From Vairimorpha ceranae (taxonomy: Eukaryota; Microsporidia; Nosematidae): 27,213 bases of DNA. Each line of letters opens with the position of its first letter. Positions within the stretch are counted from its first letter, which is position 1. Where the stretch lies: NCBI RefSeq assembly GCF_000988165.1, contig NW_020169351.1:1-27213 (forward strand), written 5' to 3'. Positions 1 to 7,856 of this stretch are shown piece after piece. Under the pieces are notes generated by a model that ran no database searches, was not told the origin of the DNA, and saw nothing but the letters and a program-made list of their open reading frames with translations. The position numbers and the translations under genes are program-made.

Positions 1-150
1 TATTTAATAAATTAGTAAGCTATACATATAATTCTTATGTAGCAGTAAAAAAATAATAAAATAAATATTTTAATAAAGAAAAAAAAGTTATTAGAACCTG
101 GAAAAAAAATAAAACAATATTTAGCCAAATAACGCAATTATAATGTTTAA

Positions 151-181
151 GTCCCGTTTTAAAACGGGACAGCGCAAGCTA
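151..181 (+). repeat. 3' end of repeat unit 1: palindrome plus GNRA hairpin
   Basis: Positions 151-170 form a perfect 20-base palindrome, GTCCCGTTTTAAAACGGGAC. It is followed at once by AGCGCAAGCT, which can fold as a 3-bp stem capped by a GCAA (GNRA-type) loop. The same pair of elements recurs at 499-531, 811-846, 887-917 and, on the minus strand, 24900-24930. Sequence left of 151 is AT-rich and the start of this unit could not be placed. Confidence 0.8.
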
Positions 182-192
182 TCATCAATCAA

Positions 193-531
193 TCAATATA
201 TATAAAAAGTTTGAATCTTAACATTTTTTTATTTTTTAACCCTTCTTTTTTAAAAATTTGTAAAATTCTTTGTATTTTTTGTAAAGAACGAGTAGCATCA
301 TAAAGGGTTTTTTTCTAAGTGCGAAACGGTGTTTTTGTACATTTTCATTTGCTTTTATTCAGTTATATTAATCTTATACAAGGTGTATATAGCAAATTTT
401 AATTAATAATAAAAAGGGCTAATTTATAATTAAAAATTATAAAAATATGCATAAAGACGCATAGAAACCACCAAAAAAAAAGAACAAACACTATTTTGAT
501 CCCGTTTTATAAACGGGATAGCGCAAGCTAG
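193..531 (+). repeat. Repeat unit 2 (~339 bp), hairpin-ended dispersed element
   Basis: This unit runs from TCAATATATATAAAAAG at 193 to the palindrome and GNRA hairpin ending in CTAG at 528-531. It is the best-preserved copy on the left side. It aligns along its length with the reverse complement of 24900-25252, sharing for example the stretches near 284-300 (AAAGAACGAGTAGCATCAT) and 480-500. No open reading frame of useful length lies inside it. Head-to-tail arrangement, a TC start and a hairpin followed by CTAG are compatible with a non-autonomous Helitron-like element. A subtelomeric or other satellite is the alternative. Confidence 0.7.
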
Positions 532-846
532 TCAATATATATAAAAAGTTTGAATCTGAATATTTTTTTATTTTTTAGGCCTTTTTTAAAAATTTTGTTT
601 TAAAAGCAATAACAATGTTGTTTATTTAACTAATTTACATATAAGACGAAACATTACCTATATTTTTTTGAGTTGTATTCAAAAATTTAATTTTAAAAGT
701 GTGTTGCTGCAGTTTTTATACAAGATAAAAACAACAGATTATGAACTTTTAAGCATAAATGTTAACAATTGACGCAAGATACATATTATTAAAAAGCAAA
801 CATTGTAATTAAAGTCCCGTTCAATAAACAAGAGAGCGTAAGTTAG
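532..846 (+). repeat. Repeat unit 3, degenerate
   Basis: This unit begins directly after unit 2 with the same TCAATATATATAAAAAG start (532-548) and GTTTGAATCTGA. It diverges from about 590 and ends with a decayed hairpin (GTCCCGTTCAATAAAC at 814-829). The small hairpin that follows keeps a GNRA-type loop (AGC-GTAA-GTT). Clear similarity is confined to the two ends, so the middle may be rearranged or replaced. Confidence 0.55.
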
Positions 847-917
847 TATTTATTAAAAAGAAAGAATACACAATATATTTGTGGTCATCCCGTTTTCGGC
901 GTGATAGCGTAAACTAG
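847..917 (+). repeat. 5'-truncated repeat copy retaining only the 3' end
   Basis: Only the terminal ~70 bases of the unit are present: an AAAGAATACACA stretch like that before the other hairpins, then ATCCCGTTTTCGGCGTGAT and AGCGTAAACTAG. It ends in CTAG followed by T, as unit 2 does. Retention of the 3' end alone fits an element that replicates or truncates from one end. Confidence 0.5.
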
Positions 918-1305
918 TTAATTATAAAAAAATTCTTAAAAATTTATATTTTAAATTCTTAAAATAAATGTTGTGAATAGCATAGTCAAATAGATATAGT
1001 AATAAAATCAATTCCTTCATTTGTTTCTATCAGAATGATATTTTTGTTTTGGCCACCTCACTAGAAGTTACCCTATATGCATATTTCAAATAAATTTCTT
1101 AAACCAAAATACACATACTCTTTTAATTTTTTTACAGAAAAAATTAATATTTTATATAAGTGGTGAACACTGTACAATTCCCTATAATCGTAACAAATCA
1201 AACCGACAATTAATTCACGCATTGATTATTTAATTTAAATAAAAAAAACATTAAATATTTAAAAACTGCAAAGTTTTGAAGAAAAACTTGTTTAGTTGAC
1301 TTTTA
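918..1305. other. Gene-free AT-rich spacer
   Basis: There is no supportable gene here. A less AT-rich patch lies at 1040-1080. A 29-codon ORF (1077-1166, +) follows a CCC trinucleotide, but nothing else supports it. Confidence 0.5.
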
Positions 1306-2685
1306 TTAAGGCAAGCTCAGTTCGTCAACACTCCCATATGAATTGCTATCTTTCTTAATTAATGGTTCCAAGTCCTCATTTACATCTTTCTTAATCTTAC
1401 ATTCGCTAAATTTCTTCTTAGGTAGTCTACAATTATAGCATTTCCATATAAAAATTATAATAAATAATATAAAAATCAATGGAAAGAACACAGCACTCAC
1501 TAATACAATATTATCATTTTCTACTTCCGCCGCATTGTTGAGACATAATTGATAAGATGATGCATCTGCATCGAAACCATTAGAATTAGGTAAAGCAGAA
1601 AAGTTTTGCTGAGAAATATTGCTACTTGTTAATGGAAAATTGAAATTTGTACCATTATAATTACCACCATAATACTTCACTCCAGAATTCGTTCTACTGT
1701 CAAATTTATTACTGTTATTACCAGTATTTTCAAAAGTTTTAACCTGTTCATTTTTCGAAGCTTCCTTTACACAATCAATTTTTACAACTTCTACACGCCT
1801 ATTAGTAAATAAATACTTTCCGTCATTTACATCATCCATAAATTTCAAAGCTTCATGTATATCCTTCAATTTTGGATCTTTCACTAGATCTTTATCGTCT
1901 ATTATCGATTCAAGACTTTGTACTATTTTAATATAATTTTTAGTTTTAAATAACTGCCGAACTTCCCATAAACAGTTTGAATAAAGTTTAATTTCCAAGC
2001 TTCTTTCAATCTCAGACCATATCCTTTCAGAAACTTCGTTTTTTATTTTCATCGCTGGATTTACACTTATTCGAAAAATCAACATATAACTACACCGAGC
2101 AAGAAAATATGTAAAAAAATCAAACTCCTTATCAAAACTCATATCACTTTTCTCCTCCTTTAAAATTGAAAAAACATACTCTGTAAACTTAGACCTATCT
2201 AAATGAAATTTGACATTTGAAAGTTGAGATAACATATCTACATAATCTTGTACATTTTTATTCGCTTTTAAAATACCAAAAAATTTTCGAGAAGCTTTTA
2301 GGATTGCATCATCATCATTTACAATACACTTTTCTACACGTTGCGTGCCAAAGAAACGTTTTCGACGACAATCTTGCAACATTTTTTGACACAATGGCTT
2401 TCGGTTCTTAGCCTTGATATCGAAATCTTCTCTTAACGGTTCGTTAGCAGATTTATGTAAAACAGACTTTTTTCTACTCCGACTCGTAGAGAGATCAACT
2501 TTCTCTGTAGTAAAAAAATTCTCATCATAGTATTTCGAATCCATTGACCCACTACCTGAATTCTCAAAATCATCCTGATCACCATTGTAGCCGGATTTCT
2601 TTCTTTCCAAGTTAAAATTCTCAATAGAATTTGATGCAGAAATATTATATTGTAACAGCACACAATAAAAAAAGTATTTCTTCAT
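1306..2685 (-). CDS. Type I membrane protein with cytosolic sorting signals, function unknown
   Basis: This is a 459-aa protein I do not recognise. The N-terminus (MKKYFFYCVLLQYNISAS) looks like a signal peptide. It is followed by a charged, Ser/Asn-rich region, then a mostly helical domain at about 95-310 with several cysteines (CQKMLQDC, KCIV, RCSY), then a low-complexity Asn/Ser/Gly stretch. One strong membrane segment lies at about 393-413. The 46-residue basic tail carries an acidic dileucine-type motif (DLEPLI) and a YGSV tyrosine motif, both of the kinds read by clathrin adaptors. The predicted topology is lumen or outside N-terminus and cytosolic tail, so it may be a cargo receptor or a surface or vacuolar protein. 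The chosen ATG lies 7 bases after CCC on the minus strand, supporting the start. It is probably lineage-specific. Confidence 0.85.
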   Translation of the reverse strand: MKKYFFYCVLLQYNISASNSIENFNLERKKSGYNGDQDDFENSGSGSMDSKYYDENFFTTEKVDLSTSRSRKKSVLHKSANEPLREDFDIKAKNRKPLCQKMLQDCRRKRFFGTQRVEKCIVNDDDAILKASRKFFGILKANKNVQDYVDMLSQLSNVKFHLDRSKFTEYVFSILKEEKSDMSFDKEFDFFTYFLARCSYMLIFRISVNPAMKIKNEVSERIWSEIERSLEIKLYSNCLWEVRQLFKTKNYIKIVQSLESIIDDKDLVKDPKLKDIHEALKFMDDVNDGKYLFTNRRVEVVKIDCVKEASKNEQVKTFENTGNNSNKFDSRTNSGVKYYGGNYNGTNFNFPLTSSNISQQNFSALPNSNGFDADASSYQLCLNNAAEVENDNIVLVSAVFFPLIFILFIIIFIWKCYNCRLPKKKFSECKIKKDVNEDLEPLIKKDSNSYGSVDELSLP

Positions 2686-4059
2686 ATCTTAAGGGTCTAC
2701 AATTTTTTTTTATTTATCCTAAAAACTTAAATTAAATAATTAGTAACATATGATTTTTTTTAATTGTAAGTTCATGATGCTATTTTAAAGTTCTAAAATT
2801 TTATTTTATAATTATTTAATTAAAATATTTTTTATAATAACTATTTTTGTGTTTATTTAAAAATTATTTTGCATAAATGATTTGATATTTATATATGAAA
2901 ACATAACATAGATGTGTAGTTGTTTTTTTATACTGTGTGTCTAGATGTTATAAATTTGTTCCTTAATTAAACGTTGTAGCGAAAATGATGAATAAGATTT
3001 ATGCTAGCTATAAAAATTATATTAAATATAATTCTTTTTGGAATAAATATAATTTAAGACAACCTAGAAAATAATTAAAAGCTTGTAAATTAACGTTTAA
3101 TGTTTATCATATTAATTTTTTTAATTTACAAATTTAAGTAAAATTTAAAATTAAAAAGCTTATTTTTTAAAAATAGAAGTATTTGCATAAAAAGAATTTT
3201 TAATAAATTTTTAAAGAATTTATAAAAACATTTTTTTTAAAGTTTATGTAAATAATTTTAAAAAGGTTGAACACTTCTATTAAGAAAAGTATTAATTGTT
3301 TTATTAGAGTAATTAAAAAAAAGTGACAACAAGAAAAAACAATACTATGTTTAATATGTTTTTTATTAATAAAACTGTGGTAGATCGGAAAACCCACCTG
3401 GTGAGTAGATACTACTCAATAATATTTCTAATATAAAAACTTTTATCTAATGCGTCTTTTAATTTTTTTAAGCCTACCTTTTTTTTCCTTAATCATCCTA
3501 GATACCCTTTTTTAAACATAATTTATAAAGTAAATTTTTTCTAAAAAATTCCAAAATAGAAATGATAAATTTTTTATGTTGTAGAAAAGACTGCCTTCAA
3601 CAAAAACAAGAAAAGAATGATTTTTTAATTTGGATCTAAAAATCTTAAATTCTTCTCTAGCATAAATAGATTTTAATTAAATGTAATCTCTAGCTTACAC
3701 CTCGGTTATACAATCTATTGATCTATTATATCAATCTTAAAAAAATTATTGTTTTATTCTTTATAAAAGTATTTTATAATAAACTTGTTTTTTATTTATA
3801 CTACAACAAAATTTAAATTCTTATTTCTCAGTAAGATAGTATAGAAGAGAATTATATTTTATTGAAGCAAATACTTACTTGTTTAAATATTTCCTAAGCA
3901 TAAAATAAGATTTATTTTTTTTTGTTTTTAAAAACGAACGTATTTAAAAGATTCAATCTATTGAATGAAATGGTTTGTAAACAATATCTTATTTATTTTA
4001 AATATATGTTAAAATAATTATTCTTATAGATTTCTTGTCTTATTTTTATCCCTCCAAAA
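2686..4059. other. 1.37-kb gene-free divergent spacer
   Basis: This spacer lies between two divergently transcribed genes. No ORF with a proper start or recognisable content was seen. It contains a perfect 7-bp-arm hairpin (TGAGTAG-ATA-CTACTCA) at 3402-3418. The C-rich start signals of the flanking genes lie at its two ends (2693-2695 on minus, 4050-4052 on plus). Confidence 0.6.
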
Positions 4060-5583
4060 ATGAATAAAAAAAAACACAAACCGGAGTATTGCATAGAAAA
4101 AGTAAATTTGCAACTAAAAAAGTTACTCAATGAAGAAAACATTATTTCTATGCAAAAATGTTATTTATTTACCCAGTTAAAAATATATAAAGATTTATAT
4201 AATACTTTAGAACAGAAGTATAAAAATTTAGAAATCGAGAACTGTAAACTATTAAAAAAGCACATTGATGACAATAAAATTTGTAACAAAGAAAATATTA
4301 CTAATTCTAATTATGAACTAGATGATTCAGTTAATAATATTGAAAATATAGTAAATAACTATAAAATAAATATTAAAGAACAATATGATGGAGAGTATGA
4401 ATCGGTTTCAGAATTAATTTCTAATCTTCGTCAAATTTTACAAGAACGAGATAAAGCTATTATCGAATTAGAAAACAAAATTATTAAATTGCAAATAATG
4501 TCAAAAACTGTTCAAAGCACTGATGCTAATACTGAAGAAGAAACTACAAGAAATGATATAATTAATTTAAAAACCAAGGTAGAATACAGTCTTATTGAAA
4601 AAGAAAGATTAATTATTAATTCTAACTATAAAATTATAGAATCCAAAGTTAAGTATGAGGAGTTTTATAAAAAATATAATAATATTAGTGAAAACTATAA
4701 TAACACTCTATTAAAATTAGAAGAATTGAAAAATTTTGTTAAAGAGAAAGATTTCAAGAAAAATGAACAAATTAGATTATTAAACGAAAAAATACAAAAC
4801 ACCAAGACACATTTAGAATTTTTGTATAATACAATTAATGATTTTTGTAAACTTAATAATGAAATTAAAAATCAATGTGTTTCTATTTGCAAACTAAATA
4901 CTGATTTGGCAAATAAATTAAAAAATTATAAATTATTTGAAAATAAAGAAAATCTATGCTCAGGCGACGAATTTTATGATACCGAAATTAGTAATCTTTT
5001 AGAAGCATGTGATTTTCTTACACAAGATAATAAAAATTTGCAATTAGAAGTTAACATTTTAGAAAGGGATAGGTGTTGTCGGAATTTTAAAACAGATATA
5101 TTTTTTAAAAATAATTTATATCCTCCAAATGATTATTATAAGTTTATTGATGATATTGCAAAACAGAAAAAAGTTATTTCTGATTTGTCACAAGAATTAA
5201 AAGCAGTTACAGCAGAAAAAAATAGACTGATCAGAATAAATGTTGAAAGGATGAAAATATCGGACAAATACAAAGATGAATTAAGAATTAAAAATATTGA
5301 AAATGTATGTTTAGAGAAGAAATTGGAAGATATGGAAAATATGATTAAAGATATGAAAAATGAAATATTTGATCGATTATCTACATGTAATAAACAACAG
5401 TTCAGTACACCTTTTGTGACTTGTACTTTATGTGAAACCAATGCTAAAAATATCGCTATAAGTTCTTGTATGCATACATTTTGTGATGTTTGTATTAATA
5501 CAAGGATAAAACTAAGAGATCGAAAATGTCCAACGTGTGGAATTTCATATAATGTCAGTGATGTTAAAAGATTTTTTCTTTAG
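4060..5583 (+). CDS. BRE1: BRE1-like RING E3 ubiquitin ligase (histone H2B)
   Basis: This 507-aa protein is almost entirely coiled coil up to about residue 440 and ends in a C-terminal C3HC4 RING. The zinc ligands are C455, C458, C470, H472, C475, C478, C490 and C493. The RING sits at the extreme C-terminus and finishes with a short hydrophobic tail (KRFFL), the layout of yeast Bre1 and animal RNF20/RNF40. These act with the E2 Rad6 to mono-ubiquitinate histone H2B in the nucleus during transcription. The protein is shorter than yeast Bre1 (about 700 aa). The start follows CCCTCC at 4050-4055. The RING and architecture are clear; the H2B role is inferred from architecture, and another long coiled-coil RING ligase is possible. 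Confidence 0.8.
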   Translation: MNKKKHKPEYCIEKVNLQLKKLLNEENIISMQKCYLFTQLKIYKDLYNTLEQKYKNLEIENCKLLKKHIDDNKICNKENITNSNYELDDSVNNIENIVNNYKINIKEQYDGEYESVSELISNLRQILQERDKAIIELENKIIKLQIMSKTVQSTDANTEEETTRNDIINLKTKVEYSLIEKERLIINSNYKIIESKVKYEEFYKKYNNISENYNNTLLKLEELKNFVKEKDFKKNEQIRLLNEKIQNTKTHLEFLYNTINDFCKLNNEIKNQCVSICKLNTDLANKLKNYKLFENKENLCSGDEFYDTEISNLLEACDFLTQDNKNLQLEVNILERDRCCRNFKTDIFFKNNLYPPNDYYKFIDDIAKQKKVISDLSQELKAVTAEKNRLIRINVERMKISDKYKDELRIKNIENVCLEKKLEDMENMIKDMKNEIFDRLSTCNKQQFSTPFVTCTLCETNAKNIAISSCMHTFCDVCINTRIKLRDRKCPTCGISYNVSDVKRFFL

Positions 5584-6668
5584 ATTTAAAGTGAATTAAA
5601 GGTTTTTACAGACTATTATTTGTGCTTAGCAATAAATTATACATTTTTAATTAGAGATTTTGTTGTTATACTGGTTATTTGAATTTCATTATTTTTATGT
5701 TTATTTTTTTGTAAGAATTTTACAGGGTTGTTTTTTTATGTATGCAAAAAGATTAATGTAATAAAATTGTGCACAATTATATTTTTAATTTATTCTGTTA
5801 TTTATATTTTTAACACTTATAAATGTAGGATTTAATTTACTTTTTTTTGATATAAATACTATTTATTAAATATGTAAAAGTTTTCTTGACTTTCTACTTT
5901 TTTTAATTTTTTTAAAGTTTGTTTTTTAGCTCAATTCTTGCTCTTTTATTTATAACACAGATAAAAAATATTGTTATTAATGTGTTACATATGATGTATA
6001 ATTTATATAGTATTATAGATTTAACAAAACATTACTCTATTTAAATTTCTTTAAGTAACTATTGTAATTAAAAATGTTGGTATGTAAAAATGATTATCCA
6101 AAAACATGGTTTTTTAAATACAAAAAAAATAATTAAATTAAATATCATATTCAAAAAGAATATGATTTGTAATAACCTTTCAACAAAAAATAATATAAAT
6201 ATTACTTATCACATATATTAAACAAATTTTACAAACACACTTTTAGTAAATTTAATTTAAGAAGGAACATTATAAAGATTCTTTTATTGCGCATAAATTT
6301 ATATTTTTGAGAGGTTTGAAATGATTTACGGCATAAATTACATAAAAATAAAAATTTATAATTAATTATAAATAAAAAATTAATTAGAAAAAATAACACT
6401 TTTAAATAATACATAAAAATAATTAAATTAAAAAAGAAATTTAATTTAAAAGCAAAACAAGACACATTTACAGTTGATAGCTCTCCATTAGACTATTCAA
6501 AATATCTCTCCAGGGTAACAAAACGAGGAGATATAAGAATATCTGAAGACAAGGGTAATATTATCAACAAAAACATTTACTCTTAAGTGCTAGGAAGCAA
6601 AACATAGAAAACCAAATCTTTACATAAAATTTAATTATACATAAAAATTAAACTATTTAATAAAACTT
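5584..6668. other. 1.08-kb convergent gene-free spacer
   Basis: This spacer lies between the 3' ends of the BRE1-like gene and the minus-strand gene that ends at 6669. It contains a perfect 9-bp-arm hairpin at 6144-6166. A less AT-rich patch at 6466-6600 has nested complementary segments (see findings). A minus-strand ORF at 6229-6465 has no ATG and no start signal and is probably chance. Confidence 0.6.
6144..6166. repeat. Perfect hairpin, 9-bp arms
   Basis: ATCATATTC at 6144-6152 and GAATATGAT at 6158-6166 are perfectly complementary around an AAAAA loop. It lies ~560 bp past the BRE1 stop in the convergent spacer. Its role is unknown. In DNA this AT-rich, short hairpins arise by chance, but a 9-bp perfect arm is on the long side. 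Confidence 0.5.
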
Positions 6669-7178
6669 TTATTGTTTTATATATCTTGTTATATTAACTT
6701 TTCCATTTTTAATGTCTTCCAATTTAATTCTATTTCTTCTTCCATCTCTAAATTTTATTACAACATCAGTATCTACACCGGTAATTGAACCAAGGTATTC
6801 ATCCTTATCCATTTTAACCAACACTTTATCATGTTTACTAAATTTTTCAGAATTAATATAAACAGAAGAATCTAGTATTCTAACCATAAGGCCACCATCA
6901 TCATAAATTTCATTTAGATCCTGTATTATTTCATCATCATCTAACCTTACATTGTCTACCATATTAACATTATTACTTTTCTTTTTCTTTACAAAATCTT
7001 CATAAAAAGAATTTACTCCACTTGTGAATGAAGAAGAATTACTATCAAAAGATGTTTCGATATTATTCATGTAATTTAAATATTTTTTATTAATTTTTAT
7101 TCGGTTAAGTTTCTTCTCTATATCCTCATTAAGTATATTTGAGTATGTCAGTGTGTCTTTAATGCCATGTGAAACCAT
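6669..7178 (-). CDS. Possible Sds3/BRMS1-like tudor-type protein (Sin3-HDAC complex)
   Basis: This is a 169-aa protein read from the ATG at 7178. A longer reading to 7253 adds a hydrophobic N-terminus, but the ATG at 7178 lies directly after CCCT and the longer form would overlap the upstream gene. The N-terminal half is helical and polar, with an acidic stretch. The last ~74 residues form a compact beta-rich domain: a DSSVYINSEKFSKHDKVLV-like start, then YLGSITGV and an RDGRRNRIKLEDIKNGK end. That pattern resembles the C-terminal tudor-like domain of Sds3/BRMS1, subunits of the Sin3/Rpd3 deacetylase complex. A class I HDAC is encoded elsewhere in this window. The family call is inference from pattern; any SH3-like or tudor protein remains possible. 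Confidence 0.45.
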   Translation of the reverse strand: MVSHGIKDTLTYSNILNEDIEKKLNRIKINKKYLNYMNNIETSFDSNSSSFTSGVNSFYEDFVKKKKSNNVNMVDNVRLDDDEIIQDLNEIYDDGGLMVRILDSSVYINSEKFSKHDKVLVKMDKDEYLGSITGVDTDVVIKFRDGRRNRIKLEDIKNGKVNITRYIKQ

Positions 7179-7215
7179 AGGGATAAATAAAAAAACTTTA
7201 AAAATGAATAAATGT

Positions 7216-7821
7216 TTAATCAAAAGATTCATCAACAATATTATTAAGCTCAATATCCTTATACAACTTTGAAGGATTAATTTGCTTTTTTATTTCATTT
7301 AAGAAAATGGTAAAATCACAATCCACATAATTCTTTATAAACTTAATATAATATAAAAAATTCACAAGTAGCTGATTTCCATTAGATCCATATTTCTCAA
7401 CCTTGTTGAGAAAAATATCCCTAAATTCTTGAATAAGTGATTTATTATATAAATTAATTAAATCTGGATAATCAATCAAACAATCATTTATATCCTTAAT
7501 AATTGCAAAAATCCATTTTTCAGGTTTATAAATATATTTAATATCAATAGAATAATCAGTATTTATAAGGTCCAGAATAAGCGCGCGTGTTTGAATGGCT
7601 TTATGTCGCATCAAAATTTCTTTTTTGTTTTCATAAACAGATTCAGAAAATGATTTAAGAAGAAAAAATAAATTTATTTTATTTTTTGAAATGGGCTTTT
7701 CATTAAATAAATTGTCAAGAGATTCTTCTATTAAAAAATTGTGTAGAATTTTCTGCTCATTTTTGTCAAATTTAGATGTTATAGAATTTATTTTTGCGAT
7801 AAAAATATTATTTTTTGGCAT
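7216..7821 (-). CDS. Uncharacterised helical protein, 201 aa
   Basis: I do not recognise this protein. It is predicted mostly alpha-helical, with charged and hydrophobic residues alternating throughout and no signal peptide or membrane segment. The few motif-like stretches (EPISKNKINLFFLLKSF, YKPEKWIFAIIKDI) point to a helical-repeat or adaptor-type fold, but no family can be named. The ATG at 7821 follows GCCCCGTT on the minus strand, giving good start support. It is divergent from eIF5B across 35 bp and lies 37 bp upstream of the possible Sds3-like gene on the same strand. Both have their own C-rich start signal, so they are probably separate transcripts. Confidence 0.8.
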   Translation of the reverse strand: MPKNNIFIAKINSITSKFDKNEQKILHNFLIEESLDNLFNEKPISKNKINLFFLLKSFSESVYENKKEILMRHKAIQTRALILDLINTDYSIDIKYIYKPEKWIFAIIKDINDCLIDYPDLINLYNKSLIQEFRDIFLNKVEKYGSNGNQLLVNFLYYIKFIKNYVDCDFTIFLNEIKKQINPSKLYKDIELNNIVDESFD

Positions 7822-7856
7822 AACGGGGCATAAATAAAATTTTAACCTGGCCCTTA
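7822..7856. promoter_or_regulatory. 35-bp bidirectional promoter
   Basis: This spacer separates two divergent start codons. Each has its own C-rich signal: GCCCCGTT before the minus-strand ATG (GGGG at 7825-7828 on the plus strand) and GGCCCTTA before the plus-strand ATG (7849-7856). About 20 AT-rich bases lie between the signals, so both transcription starts must fall within or very near the coding starts. Confidence 0.75.

Noticed and set aside
1077..1166. 29-codon ORF three bases after CCC
   Set aside because: The spacing fits the start signal, but the peptide resembles no known small protein such as eL41, and a chance CCC-ATG in 27 kb is likely.
3200..3397. 65-codon minus-strand hydrophobic ORF
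   Set aside because: It has no ATG (starts GTG) and no C-rich signal that positions a start, and its Ile/Leu/Phe/Lys composition is what AT-rich non-coding DNA yields.
6229..6465. 78-codon minus-strand ORF with a CNLCRKSF stretch
   Set aside because: It has no ATG, only one CxxC pair, is mostly hydrophobic, and lies in a convergent spacer; not enough for a zinc finger or membrane protein call.
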